From an uncultured Prevotella sp. (GTDB taxonomy: Bacteria; Bacteroidota; Bacteroidia; Bacteroidales; Bacteroidaceae): a stretch of DNA of 64,000 nucleotides. Made by a program: the position numbers and the translations under genes. This document shows, piece by piece, positions 36,737 through 46,341 of this stretch; the first letter of the stretch is position 1, and each line of letters opens with the position of its first letter. The notes under the pieces were generated by a model that had not been told where the DNA came from, did no database searches, and saw only the letters and a list, made by a program, of their open reading frames with translations. The stretch spans positions 1 to 64,000 of the forward strand of contig CAMHAM010000014.1 in the NCBI GenBank assembly GCA_946183415.1, written 5' to 3'.

Positions 36737-36769
36737 ACCTATTTGTTTTTTAGTTTCTATTCTAGGTTG

Positions 36770-36814
36770 CAAAGATAAACAAAACTCCCGAAACGACCAA
36801 ACGTTTCGGGAATA
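36770..36814 (-). promoter_or_regulatory. Terminator-promoter unit 6
   Basis: Stem TCCCGAAAC/GTTTCGGGA after the second Rpn gene. Loop TTG (36798-36800) lies 20 bp from TATCTTTG (36770-36777), driving the beta-helix operon. Confidence 0.75.
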
Positions 36815-36832
36815 TTCTATAGCTGAACAACA

Positions 36833-37744
36833 TCAAAGATTCTTTATTTCCTCTTCTGGCAGGCCTGTCACTTGAGATATGACATCGGCAGCCATACCCA
36901 GCTCCTTCATCTTGCGGGCATTATCACGATTTGCCTCTTCCTTGCCTTCAGCACGACCTTCTGCTCGACCTTTAGCACGACCTTTGTTGTAGCGAGCCTC
37001 GAGGAAGCCCTTCTCGTCAGTGATACCCATCCAGAATTTCTCGTAGGCATAGAGCTGAGCCTCACTCATCGCTGATTTCTCCACAATGCTCAGGGCCTTG
37101 CTTGTCAGCTCATTCTCTAACAATTCGGCAGGAGCATCCTCCGTGTTTCCGCTGATCTCTGTCAGGAAACGAAGCCACAGCACGGACATCCTTTTCTCTG
37201 GAATGCTTTTGGGCTTAAACTTCGGCAACTCCACGAATACAAATCGAAGACCCTCGATGATGCGGTCGGAATGTTCCACATTAACAATGGCGTAGTCGTG
37301 GTAGAACTCATCGGGACCACTCTCGAAACCCACGTCATTCACAAGGTTCAGGCAATACACCGGCTGGATCAGGTTGTAGTCCTCACCCTTATTCAGTTGC
37401 CTGACCACCGCCTTAGAGGCGTTCAGAAGCACCCGCTGCTGGAAGAACTCGTTCCAGTAGAGCTGCATCTCAACAATGAACTGGCGCCCTTTTTCGTCAA
37501 TGCAACGCACATCGACCACACTGTCCTTCTTTCCAGGATTCTCTGGCACCATCTCTGGCGTCATGTATTCCACACTGGTTATCTGGCCGTCATCGGCGAG
37601 TGGCAACAGGGCATTCAGCAAGCTCATCACCAAATCAGGATGCTCGCCAAACACCAACTTAAAAGTCAGATCTGCTTTTGGATCCAAATACTTACCACTC
37701 ATACATGCGTTTTCTTTCACTTCTTTTACTTTGATATTCTCCAT
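36833..37744 (-). CDS. Rpn-type PD-(D/E)XK nuclease, second copy
   Basis: 303 residues, clearly paralogous to the 29877 gene from KYLDPKADLTFKLVFGEHPD onward. It has DSVVDVRCIDEKGRQFIVEMQ as the catalytic core and a shorter Lys/Arg/Glu/Gly repeat (KGRAKGRAEGRAEGKEEANR). The C-terminal end VISQVTGLPEEEIKNL differs, so the helical tip has diverged. It is a single-gene unit between terminator-promoter units 7 and 6. By family it is a recombination-promoting endonuclease. Its place among near-identical surface-gene repeats makes a role in shuffling plausible but unproven. Confidence 0.85.
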   Translation of the reverse strand: MENIKVKEVKENACMSGKYLDPKADLTFKLVFGEHPDLVMSLLNALLPLADDGQITSVEYMTPEMVPENPGKKDSVVDVRCIDEKGRQFIVEMQLYWNEFFQQRVLLNASKAVVRQLNKGEDYNLIQPVYCLNLVNDVGFESGPDEFYHDYAIVNVEHSDRIIEGLRFVFVELPKFKPKSIPEKRMSVLWLRFLTEISGNTEDAPAELLENELTSKALSIVEKSAMSEAQLYAYEKFWMGITDEKGFLEARYNKGRAKGRAEGRAEGKEEANRDNARKMKELGMAADVISQVTGLPEEEIKNL

Positions 37745-37772
37745 AGTGAATTAAATTTTTGATTGAACGCTG

Positions 37773-37820
37773 CAAAGTTAAGCAAAAATCCCGAAACGAC
37801 CAAATATTTCGGGATTTTTA
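37773..37820 (-). promoter_or_regulatory. Terminator-promoter unit 7
   Basis: Hairpin ATCCCGAAA/TTTCGGGAT; loop TTG (37801-37803) lies 20 bp from TAACTTTG (37773-37780), driving the second Rpn gene. The gene it once ended survives only as a tail fragment (37835-37866). Confidence 0.75.
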
Positions 37821-37834
37821 TCATTTGAGCTAAC

Positions 37835-37866
37835 TCACTTTATCACGACCACTTTTCCATCCCTCT
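37835..37866 (-). pseudogene. Orphan 3' end of a surface-protein gene
   Basis: Reads AGG GAT GGA ... TGA, encoding RDGKVVVIK and a stop. This is the last nine residues of the common C-terminal tail, directly before the terminator of unit 7. A TAG lies in frame just upstream and no module sequence precedes it. The rest of a former surface gene has been lost, probably when the PUL-side sequence joined here. Confidence 0.6.
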
Positions 37867-37874
37867 ATTTGTTG

Positions 37875-37894
37875 AAAAAATGCTTAAAAGCATT
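37875..37894 (-). terminator. Small intrinsic terminator of the PUL operon
   Basis: On the minus strand AATGCTT-TT-AAGCATT followed by a T-run, about 65 bp after the stop of the GDPD-GH28 gene. Confidence 0.55.
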
Positions 37895-37959
37895 AAGTAG
37901 GCGAGTACCCAAAAGCACCTCTGGTATGACACTAGAGTGCATTTGCATTGGCTGGTTAT

Positions 37960-40140
37960 TCAGACATCGGGTGTTAATGAAGACAAATCCAAATTCCGGA
38001 CATCGTCGAAAACGAAGGGCGGGCGGAAATCTTCGTCAACCAAAGAAAGATGGACGTCCTTAAAACGAATACCATCAACATGTCGGACATAGAATCCCCA
38101 GGCGGGCAGTTCGCCAAACATCGTGAACTCCGGGTATTTGTTGATTTGCTCTGGTACATCGCCCTTACGCCATAAGGGCATATAGGCCATTCCCTTGGTT
38201 GCTCGGCCTGGATAGGTGATGTTGATGTTTTCGAGTACGACATTCTCAATCGGATTATCTGGTATGCCACAGATGCTGCTGGGGAAGGGGTTATGGAAGA
38301 AATCAACCTCAGGGCCTCGCAGGTCATAAGCCTCATCTGGACGTCCGAAAGGAACTTCGCAAGTGAAGTTGCGGATGGTCACATTCCTCAGCGAACCTTT
38401 GCGCTCGCCTGCCCTCTGGCCTAATCGCAGGAAGATGGGATTACCCGTATTCTTAGCATCGATACGTTCTACCAAAACACTATCAATCTTTGCACCATCG
38501 ACACTCTCAATAGCTATCGCAGAACGGAAGGTGTCGCGCACCTTCAAATCATGCACATAGATGTTGCGGAAACCTCCCCAAGAAGCCGTTCCAAACTTAA
38601 CAGCTGAGGCACTACTACGGATGGACAGACGAGCTATCTCAATATCGTAACACTCCCTATCTGCATGATAAGATTTCAGGCAGACGCCATCATCGGCAGA
38701 GTTGATCTGGCAATCGGCTACCAGTACATGCTTGCAATCCGTCAGATCGATGCCATCGTTGTTCCAATAAGCCCGATTCTCAATGTCGAGACGAAGTAAA
38801 GACAGTTGCTCACAAAGATGGAACGAAAGTCCCCAATTAGCACTATTCCGTAGTTTGATGCCCGTTACATGTATATCTTTACACTCATGAAAGAACAATA
38901 ACTTTGGACGAGCCATCTCACTTGGGCGCTGACGACGCTGATTATAATAAGGATCAAGACGCTCACCTGTATGGTGAAGGCTATCTATATTCAAGGCCAG
39001 CGCAAGTCCCTGCCCATCAATAGTGCCACTACCCGTTATACTAATATGCTCAGCCTTATCAGCCATCAACAGGGCCATAGAGGCATTGTCATTCCTGGTG
39101 TCATCAGTATGGCTGATACTAATAGGTTGATAGTCATCTGGATTTGTACTGCCCAAAAGTGTAGCACCTTCCTCCAAGAAGAGTTCAACACCAGAACGCA
39201 GCATCAGCCCACCAGTAAGATATGCTCCTCTGGCCAAAACGAGTCGCCCTCCGCCTTTTTCATTTATTTGGTCTATAGCCTGCTGTAACTGTTGAGTGCA
39301 AAGAGTCTTTCCATCTGAAGGGATAGCCAATAGATCTGTACGAAGTGTAAAGGTTGAGCGAGCTTTACGCAACAGGGGGAGAAAGACCTCTGGACGATCG
39401 AGGTTGACCATATCTGCCTGTTTGTCGATGACCAGCTGGAACTGCGAGGTGTCATCCTCCTGACAGGCAGCCATCACCTTGATACCATGCTGATGGCAAT
39501 AGTTCCGGAATTCATCTGTTATCTTCTCCGGCGCGATCTCAACGTATGAAGGCGTGCAGACACTCTGCCAGTATTTCAGACGTTCAATATCGCCAGCATT
39601 TACTTTGATCTTCATCTCTGGGGCAAGGGTCATAAACTCACGGAGCATCCCTTCGTCGCCAAACCAGAAAAAGCTCTTATCCGTAAAGCCCTTCTCGCGC
39701 ACAAGCTTTACCAAAGAAGGAATGGGCGTGCCCCGTTTCACATCGAAGAAGACGCACGCCTTATCATGCAGGTAGTCGAGCATCTCTGCTATTGTAGGTA
39801 CGGGTGTCCCTGCATACAGAGGACTAAACCAACTGCCGGCATCAAGTTGACGCACATCTTTGGCAAGCATATCTGAGAGCTTGCCTTTACCATTGGTAGT
39901 TCGGTCGAGCGTCTCATCGTGTAGATTAAAAAGCTCGCCGTCTTTCGACTTACGAACATCGACCTCAATCCATTTAGCCCCATACTTCAGGGCTGAATCC
40001 GTCGAGGCAATGGTATTCTCAGGTGCCAAAGCATTGGCTCCGCGATGCACAACTATCTCAATGTCAACAGAATTCTGGGCAGCCACAGCGGTGACTGCCC
40101 AGAAAAATAGAGAGGTTATTAAAAACTTAAAACTTTTCAC
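37960..40140 (-). CDS. Fusion of a glycerophosphodiester phosphodiesterase domain and a GH28 polygalacturonase domain
   Basis: 726 residues with a GTG start at 40140 (MKSFKFLITSLFFWAVTAVAAQ signal peptide); no ATG fits. Residues ~28-265 carry the full GDPD set: HRG, APENT, EVDVRKSKDGE and the HDE motif. Residues ~275-720 are GH28-like (AIDQINEKGGGRLVLARG, NNDGIDLTDC, SADDGVCLKS), i.e. hydrolysis of galacturonan backbones in the periplasm. It is last in the SusC/SusD operon, 10 bp after SusD. A phosphodiesterase and a pectinase in one chain suggests a substrate carrying phosphodiester-linked groups, or that the GDPD fold has another role; both are inference. Confidence 0.85.
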   Translation of the reverse strand: MKSFKFLITSLFFWAVTAVAAQNSVDIEIVVHRGANALAPENTIASTDSALKYGAKWIEVDVRKSKDGELFNLHDETLDRTTNGKGKLSDMLAKDVRQLDAGSWFSPLYAGTPVPTIAEMLDYLHDKACVFFDVKRGTPIPSLVKLVREKGFTDKSFFWFGDEGMLREFMTLAPEMKIKVNAGDIERLKYWQSVCTPSYVEIAPEKITDEFRNYCHQHGIKVMAACQEDDTSQFQLVIDKQADMVNLDRPEVFLPLLRKARSTFTLRTDLLAIPSDGKTLCTQQLQQAIDQINEKGGGRLVLARGAYLTGGLMLRSGVELFLEEGATLLGSTNPDDYQPISISHTDDTRNDNASMALLMADKAEHISITGSGTIDGQGLALALNIDSLHHTGERLDPYYNQRRQRPSEMARPKLLFFHECKDIHVTGIKLRNSANWGLSFHLCEQLSLLRLDIENRAYWNNDGIDLTDCKHVLVADCQINSADDGVCLKSYHADRECYDIEIARLSIRSSASAVKFGTASWGGFRNIYVHDLKVRDTFRSAIAIESVDGAKIDSVLVERIDAKNTGNPIFLRLGQRAGERKGSLRNVTIRNFTCEVPFGRPDEAYDLRGPEVDFFHNPFPSSICGIPDNPIENVVLENINITYPGRATKGMAYMPLWRKGDVPEQINKYPEFTMFGELPAWGFYVRHVDGIRFKDVHLSLVDEDFRPPFVFDDVRNLDLSSLTPDV

Positions 40141-40150
40141 TTCTCACTTA

Positions 40151-41812
40151 TTAATAGCCTGCATTCTGCGTCCACTTCGGATTCAGGTCAAGCATGCTCT
40201 TGTTGATGGGGAACACACGACGGCTCTTATCAAAGTTGGCTGTTGGGAAATCCTTGTAGTGGGGGAAGTACTCATCCTCGAAATGTCCGAAACGGATCAT
40301 ATCGTTACGACGCCAGTTCTCATCAAAGAACTCACGGCCACGCTCAGCATAGATATCCTCCAAAGTAGGATTGCTCTCCAACAACTCTGCGTTAGCATAA
40401 GCGCGAACCTGGTTAACCAAATCCTTTGCCTCTGCAGAAGATCCCTGGCGGGTCAGTGCCTCAGCCTTTGTCAGCAGAATGTCGGCATAACGGAAGATGG
40501 GCACGTCGTTAGACTGGTTACGTCCGTTGGCGAAATCGTTGCGAGTAACATGCCACTTCACGTTGCGGCAGCCCTGACGCCATCCATCGAGGTTATCACC
40601 AACGTTGATGGTGAAGTCGGTCTCTACGAGGTTGATATTGCGAGTCAGCTTCAGCGGATTGCCCTCCTTGTCCTTAGCCACTTCTGAAGTAACCTGCAGC
40701 GTTGTAGGATCGTAGACATAAACCGTATTCTCGTCGCCGCCTGTGCTGTAACGGTAGTCCTCAAGATTCTCAGACAGGCCGAGAATCAACTGGTTACGCT
40801 CGTCGCCCTTCAGGTCGAAGAGCTTCACAAACTCAGGAACCATCGTTACATAGCCACCACCTGAGTTAGTGAGCTGCTCACCATAGTAGCTGGGCTTCAT
40901 GTTCTTGATGTCCTTATAAGAGTGAGAACGGCCATACTGCATACCTGTAGCCTGAGTGGTGTGATAAGGCATGGCGTAGATGAAATCCTTGATGGTACCA
41001 GCCTCTACACGCTCTGTATTGTCGGAAGCGAACTTGAATCGGTAAGCATCTGGACCCAGTTCGAACTTGCCAGAGTTGATAATCTCGTTGCAGATATTGA
41101 TACAATCGGCCAACTTCTCATTTGATGCAGAAGAGGCCTCATAGTTCTCTACAGAAGAAGCCATGTATACAGGCCAGTTGATATAGAGCTTGGCAAGCAG
41201 GGCCTGGGCCATGTACTTATTGGGCTTTCCATAGTTCTCACCTGTGGTCTCTGTGCTCAACTGTGGGATAACCTCCTTCAGCTCGCTCTCAATCCAGCGG
41301 GCTACATCAGCACGAGGCTGACGGGCCTCAATATCGATCTCATTCTCCTTGGTCTTGTCGTTGATAGCGATGTCGCCCCAGCAGTCCATCATAATGAAGC
41401 TGAAGAAGGCACGCATGGCGCGGGCAGGAGCCTTATACTTATCATCAGCATCGCTGTTGATAACCTCATTAGCCTTCACAACGCCAGAGGCCAGGACGGT
41501 CATCCAGTCGATAGAAGCATCCTCATAGGCAAAGTTGTGCAGGCTGGGGTGAGCGTATGCACCATTGTCGTACCAGTTACCTCCGTATGACACAGCGGTG
41601 TACTCGTCACTTGAAAGAGCCATAGCCTCCATGTAGCGACGGCCATAGCAGTCACGCATCTGGAAATAGATACCTGAGAGCTGCGCCTCAAGAGCTGCCT
41701 CATTGGTAGGATAAGAGGTATACTGAGACTCTACAGGAACTTCCAAATCTGTACAGCCAACAGTCAAAGCGGCGAATGCGGCTGCAAATAAAACCTTGAT
41801 ATTTGTTTTCAT
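40151..41812 (-). CDS. SusD/RagB-family glycan-binding lipoprotein
   Basis: 553 residues. Lipoprotein signal with lipobox LTVGC (Cys ~20), then typical SusD features: NEAALEAQLSGIYFQMRD, the TPR-like region, YADILLTKAEALTRQG near 455 and the C-terminal RGREFFDENWRRNDMIRFG. Outer-leaflet lipoprotein that caps the SusC pore and delivers oligosaccharides to it. It lies 21 bp after SusC in the same operon. The glycan is unknown, but the neighbouring GH28 enzymes suggest a pectic polymer. Confidence 0.95.
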   Translation of the reverse strand: MKTNIKVLFAAAFAALTVGCTDLEVPVESQYTSYPTNEAALEAQLSGIYFQMRDCYGRRYMEAMALSSDEYTAVSYGGNWYDNGAYAHPSLHNFAYEDASIDWMTVLASGVVKANEVINSDADDKYKAPARAMRAFFSFIMMDCWGDIAINDKTKENEIDIEARQPRADVARWIESELKEVIPQLSTETTGENYGKPNKYMAQALLAKLYINWPVYMASSVENYEASSASNEKLADCINICNEIINSGKFELGPDAYRFKFASDNTERVEAGTIKDFIYAMPYHTTQATGMQYGRSHSYKDIKNMKPSYYGEQLTNSGGGYVTMVPEFVKLFDLKGDERNQLILGLSENLEDYRYSTGGDENTVYVYDPTTLQVTSEVAKDKEGNPLKLTRNINLVETDFTINVGDNLDGWRQGCRNVKWHVTRNDFANGRNQSNDVPIFRYADILLTKAEALTRQGSSAEAKDLVNQVRAYANAELLESNPTLEDIYAERGREFFDENWRRNDMIRFGHFEDEYFPHYKDFPTANFDKSRRVFPINKSMLDLNPKWTQNAGY

Positions 41813-41833
41813 ATTGTTATTCCGTTTTAATAA

Positions 41834-44800
41834 TTAGAAATTAACCCTTAAACCTGCCATGAAGGTACGAGTGTGGGGATAGGTGCTCCAACGATAGTCG
41901 ACACCAGGATCGATGCCATCCATTCTGACTTCAGGATCGAGTCCCTTGTAGCCAGTGATGGTGAATACATTGTTGCAAGTAGCATAAATCTGCAAGCTCT
42001 GGAGCCAGTCACCAAATTTGTCGAAGGTATAGCCGAGTGTAATAGTCTGCAGGCGGATGTAGTCACCCTTCTCAAGGAAGCGGTCAGAGGGAATGTTGCT
42101 CAGGTTGTCTGAAGCAGGACGATCAGTAATGAACTCCTTCAGCACGTTCTTACCACCAGCGAAGAAATCAGGTGCGGTGTAGTGAGCACGTGAACCATTA
42201 TAGATCTTATTGCCGATGACACCTGTGAAGAAGAGAGTCATGGTCCAGTTCTTCAAGCTCAGCGTATTGTTCCAGCCAAAGTTCAGCTTAGGCTGTGCAT
42301 TGCCTGCGATGTAACGATCCTTGTACTCAGGAGAACTGGTTGTCTCGCCTGTCTTGTTCCCGTTAGCATCACGCACATAATAGGTAGCCTTGCCGTCAGT
42401 GCCGTTACCAGCATACTCATAGAGGAAGAATGTTCCAAGAGGCTCACCCTCAATGACACGCTGTGTGTAACCATTGGCAGAGACACCAGCAACCATAGGA
42501 TCACCCTGTGCGAAAGTAGAAGTCTGATACTTGTCGTTCGACAGCTTGTCAACGGTATTCTTGTTGTGAGAGAGATTCAGCGTCGTCATCCAGTTGAAAT
42601 TCTTCGTACGGATGGCATCAAAGTTGATGGTGAACTCGATACCCTTGTTCGTAATCTGACCTACGTTGGCAGCGATATTATCGAAAGGATAGATAACGGT
42701 CGATACAGGATAGTTCCAAATCAGATCCTTGGTCTTCTTGTGGTAGAACTCGATGCTACCATTGATACGGTTGTTGAGGAAACCATAATCGAGACCAATA
42801 TTGAACATGCCGGTAGACTCCCACTTCAGATCGGGGTTAGCCAGTTTGGTGGCTCCGAGGATAGCCCAGCTGTTACCATTGTAGACGAAGGTTGTACCTG
42901 TTGCGCCATAAGTGGCAACACCAGAGTAGGCACCGAAGCCGAGCGCATTACCGCTGACACCGTAGCCAAGACGTAGTTTCAGGTTGTCGAACACCTTCTG
43001 ATTAGCCATGAAGGGCTCTTCTGTGACATTCCAGGCTGCAGATACAGAGGGGAAGGTGCCCCAGCGGTGATCTTTGGCAAATACGGAAGAACCGTCACGA
43101 CGGATAGTAGCCTGCAGCATATAGCGGCTATTGTAAGAGTAGCTTACACGACCGTAGAAAGAGATGTTACGAACCGTCTCCTTTGTGCCGCTCTGAACGG
43201 CCGACATGCCATCGATGGTTCCGGCATAAGTCAGGTTGTTCCACTTCAGATAGTCATCGAAGAAGTTATGGACGCTCAGTCCGAAGCCATCGCCATAGTT
43301 GCGCTGCTCCCAAGAGTAACCAGCCATCAGGGCCAGCTTGTGAACCTTTCCAAACGTCTGGTCATAGTTCACATAAGTCTCAAATGTATGGTTGTTACCG
43401 AAATAGGTATTACGGCTTGCATTACCATTGTAGGCATTGTAAGGCACCTGCTGAGTATTGTGAGAGTGATAGTCGCTATATGTACTCTGGAAGTGGTCGA
43501 ACGAGTAGTTGGCATTCCATACCAGGCCCTCGATGATTTTCAATGAAGCCTTGGCAACAATCTGGTTACGCTTCCAGATAGTCTCAGAGGTATCTTCGTT
43601 AATGATTGACAGTGGGTTGTAGTTGGCAGAGCCCTCACCTGTAGACCATGTGCCGTCAGGATTCCTGACAGGGATTGTCGGATTGAAGTAGTTCATAGCA
43701 TCCAGCACAGACTTTCCTTCATTGCCGCTGCCATTGCCACCCTTACCCATCGACATGTTCTCATTCTTACCATACATGGCATTCAAACCTACAGAGAGCT
43801 CCAAGCGCTCCTTCAGCACCTTTGAGGATAGCAGTGAACGAACGTTCAGACGGTTCATGTGAGAACCATCGACTACGCCCTGACGATCCATGAAGTTGAT
43901 ACTTGCCATATACTTTGTCTTAGCACTGCCTCCATTGATAGAGACGTTATGGTTGTGGCTGACACCTGTGCGGAGCACCTCCTTCTGCCAATCGGTAGAA
44001 GCGCTCTTATCGTAAGCATAGTCGATACCGTTCGACTTTACATAATTACGGATATCGCTGGCTGAAGCCACGTCGAGTGTCTTTGACACCTTATCAAAAG
44101 CTACATAGCCATTATAGCTGACATTCGTGCGCTCTGTCTTACCACCGGTCTTAGTGGTGATGATGATCACACCGTTGGCTGCCTTAGAACCGTAGATGGC
44201 AGTAGCGGTAGCATCGCGAAGCACGTCAATGCTCTCAATATCATCAGGAGAAACCATTGAGATGTCCACGCCAGGAATACCGTCGATCACATAGTAAGGC
44301 TGCATGGCAGCACCCTCACGGAGAGAAGAGGCACCACGGAGCGTGATAGAAGGTGTACCATTGGGGTCACCAGAAGTTGTAACGGTCAGACCAGCTACCT
44401 TACCCTGCAGCATAGAAGCGGGATCGGAGAATACACCCTTGTTCAGATCCTTAGCCTGAACGGTGGTGATTGATGAAGTTACATCCTTACGGCGCATTGT
44501 ACCATAACCAACGACAACGACTTCATTCAGCACTGTGTTGTCTTCCTGAAGAGTGACCTTCATACCATTAGCTGCTGCAAGCGTCTGAGAAGTGTAGCCG
44601 ACATAAGAGAAGGTCAGCTTGGCACCCGACTTTACAGTCAGCGTAAAGTTACCGTCGAAATCTGTGATTCCACCATTAGTGGTACCCTCCTCGAGAACGC
44701 TTACGCCAATAAGCGGCTCGCCAGTGGCGTCCACTACAGTTCCCGACACCTTGTTTTGTGCCAGCATCACTGTACTGCACAACATAAAGAACACGAAGAA

Positions 44801-44851
44801 CATGGTCTTCAGCGTTCCATGCTTGAGATTGAGAATCTTTTGCATAATCAT
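41834..44851 (-). CDS. SusC/RagA-family TonB-dependent outer-membrane transporter
   Basis: 1005 residues. The signal peptide (KTMFFVFFMLCSTVMLAQ) is followed by the carboxypeptidase-regulatory-like domain (VSGTVVDATGEPLIGVSV, FSYVGYTSQ), a TonB-box/plug region (VLNEVVVVGYGTMRRKDVTS, IDVLRDATATAIYGSKAANG) and a 22-strand-type barrel ending in TRTFMAGLRVNF. Imports oligosaccharides with SusD, energised by TonB. It lies 32 bp after the GH28 gene in the operon 46209 to 37960. No SusR, hybrid two-component or anti-sigma regulator lies beside it. Confidence 0.95.
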   Translation of the reverse strand: MIMQKILNLKHGTLKTMFFVFFMLCSTVMLAQNKVSGTVVDATGEPLIGVSVLEEGTTNGGITDFDGNFTLTVKSGAKLTFSYVGYTSQTLAAANGMKVTLQEDNTVLNEVVVVGYGTMRRKDVTSSITTVQAKDLNKGVFSDPASMLQGKVAGLTVTTSGDPNGTPSITLRGASSLREGAAMQPYYVIDGIPGVDISMVSPDDIESIDVLRDATATAIYGSKAANGVIIITTKTGGKTERTNVSYNGYVAFDKVSKTLDVASASDIRNYVKSNGIDYAYDKSASTDWQKEVLRTGVSHNHNVSINGGSAKTKYMASINFMDRQGVVDGSHMNRLNVRSLLSSKVLKERLELSVGLNAMYGKNENMSMGKGGNGSGNEGKSVLDAMNYFNPTIPVRNPDGTWSTGEGSANYNPLSIINEDTSETIWKRNQIVAKASLKIIEGLVWNANYSFDHFQSTYSDYHSHNTQQVPYNAYNGNASRNTYFGNNHTFETYVNYDQTFGKVHKLALMAGYSWEQRNYGDGFGLSVHNFFDDYLKWNNLTYAGTIDGMSAVQSGTKETVRNISFYGRVSYSYNSRYMLQATIRRDGSSVFAKDHRWGTFPSVSAAWNVTEEPFMANQKVFDNLKLRLGYGVSGNALGFGAYSGVATYGATGTTFVYNGNSWAILGATKLANPDLKWESTGMFNIGLDYGFLNNRINGSIEFYHKKTKDLIWNYPVSTVIYPFDNIAANVGQITNKGIEFTINFDAIRTKNFNWMTTLNLSHNKNTVDKLSNDKYQTSTFAQGDPMVAGVSANGYTQRVIEGEPLGTFFLYEYAGNGTDGKATYYVRDANGNKTGETTSSPEYKDRYIAGNAQPKLNFGWNNTLSLKNWTMTLFFTGVIGNKIYNGSRAHYTAPDFFAGGKNVLKEFITDRPASDNLSNIPSDRFLEKGDYIRLQTITLGYTFDKFGDWLQSLQIYATCNNVFTITGYKGLDPEVRMDGIDPGVDYRWSTYPHTRTFMAGLRVNF

Positions 44852-44883
44852 TAATTAAAGTTAGTAAAAAGTATAATTTAAAA

Positions 44884-46209
44884 TCAATTTATCTTCACTT
44901 CTGCGTTCTCCGTTAGCAAGGGCACAGACATCTTGGACAGACTATCCCAGTCGGCTTGGATAAAGCCCTCACCCTTGCAGGGACGCTTGTCCATCACGAC
45001 AGCCCCTCCTGCTTTCTTCAGGTTCACGCGCACATTATTAAAATATATGTCCTTAACCTTTCCTACTGTATCGCCACCTACAAAGCAACCGTTCTCTGAG
45101 GTGGCTGTGATATTATTGAAGTAGATACGGCTGACTTCACCACACTTACCCTCAATCTGTCCCTTAGGGAATCGCCAGTTGGCATCTTTATGGTTACCGT
45201 TGGCGCGTGGATAACTGGTCACATAGATAGGCTCTGCCTTACCCCACCACACATCACTCCACAAACGGCAATCCAACTGGATGTTTGAGAATACTACATC
45301 CGTCACGGTTCCCTCGTCACGGTTCTGAATACCCAGACCTCGGTTAGAGCCTGTGATAATGCAGTTGTCGAACACGACGTTATAGATAGAGTCCATATTC
45401 TCTGATCCGATCTTGATAGCGCAAGAACGTGACGACATGACGCAATTAGTCACCGTGATGTCATGACAACTGCCATACTGCTCAAACTCACGGCGGTTCT
45501 TCAGACAGATACAATCGTCACCAGAGGTGATATGGCAGTTAGCAATACGTACATTCTTAGAGTGGTCGATATCAATACCGTCACCATTACGGATCTTCAG
45601 ATTATTGAGCAGGTTGATACCATCGATCACCGCCTCGTTACAACCAATCAGATGAACGGTCCAATAGGCGCCCTCCTTAATGGTCACATCACGAATCGTG
45701 AGATTTCTGACATTTGTCAGCGTCAACACATGTGGACGAGGGTCGAATGTCTGGTCTGCCAACGGCTTCAACTCATAACTGTCTCCCAATTCAGCCCCCA
45801 TAAAAGCGATGCCATTACCATGAATGGTGCCCTTGCCCGTAATACTGATGTTCTCAGCATTGTTGGCATAGAGCCACAACATACCTTCGCCCTCATTCTT
45901 TCCAAAGGCACTCAGGTGATAAATACTCTCATCGGGATTAGCTTTCAGCGTGGCAGTAGCTTCCAGATACAGTTCCACATTGCTCTTCAGTTCCAAAGGA
46001 CCAGCCAAAAAGGTATGGTTTCGAGGCAGCAGGACTCTGCCACCACCCGCTGCTGAGCAACGGTCAATCATACGTTGGATTGCCTGTGCATCATCTGTTT
46101 TCCCGTCACCAACTGCACCTGCAGTTGTTACGTCATAAATGCTCTGTGCTGCCGATGATATCACTATCATACAAAGCAGATAGCTCCACAAAAGGATTCG
46201 TCTTAACAT
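44884..46209 (-). CDS. GH28-family polygalacturonase-like enzyme
   Basis: 441 residues. Signal peptide (LLWSYLLCMIVISSAAQ) and YDVTTAGAVGDGKTDDAQAI, the standard start of GH28 beta-helices. Catalytic motifs NGDGIDIDHS and SGDDCICLKN lie near 212 and 236, then SCAIKIGSE. The classical GHG motif is not seen in its standard form. By family it is a pectin-degrading hydrolase in the periplasm. First gene of the PUL operon, with a promoter at 46245-46274 facing away from the divergent sugar-kinase gene. Confidence 0.9.
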   Translation of the reverse strand: MLRRILLWSYLLCMIVISSAAQSIYDVTTAGAVGDGKTDDAQAIQRMIDRCSAAGGGRVLLPRNHTFLAGPLELKSNVELYLEATATLKANPDESIYHLSAFGKNEGEGMLWLYANNAENISITGKGTIHGNGIAFMGAELGDSYELKPLADQTFDPRPHVLTLTNVRNLTIRDVTIKEGAYWTVHLIGCNEAVIDGINLLNNLKIRNGDGIDIDHSKNVRIANCHITSGDDCICLKNRREFEQYGSCHDITVTNCVMSSRSCAIKIGSENMDSIYNVVFDNCIITGSNRGLGIQNRDEGTVTDVVFSNIQLDCRLWSDVWWGKAEPIYVTSYPRANGNHKDANWRFPKGQIEGKCGEVSRIYFNNITATSENGCFVGGDTVGKVKDIYFNNVRVNLKKAGGAVVMDKRPCKGEGFIQADWDSLSKMSVPLLTENAEVKIN

Positions 46210-46244
46210 TCTATTATACTAGTAGTAACGAATAATTTAGGGTG

Positions 46245-46302
46245 CAAAGATAACTTATTTTTTTAAATATACAAAATTTTTCCAAAAAAAATAGTATCTT
46301 TG
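46245..46302. promoter_or_regulatory. Divergent promoters between the PUL operon and the sugar kinase
   Basis: Minus strand: TTG (46272-46274), 19 bp, TATCTTTG (46245-46252) for the GH28-SusCD operon. Plus strand: TATCTTTG (46295-46302) for the PfkB gene, with an A/T-rich region in place of a clear TTG. The two promoters overlap back to back, so one bound regulator could affect both. Confidence 0.65.
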
Positions 46303-46341
46303 CACCCAAATAAGCACTTAATTTTAAAAAAAGCGATAGTA

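Noticed and set aside
46300..46341. TTG start extending the PfkB kinase by 14 residues
   Set aside because: The start would lie inside the -7 box TATCTTTG, upstream of the expected transcription start.
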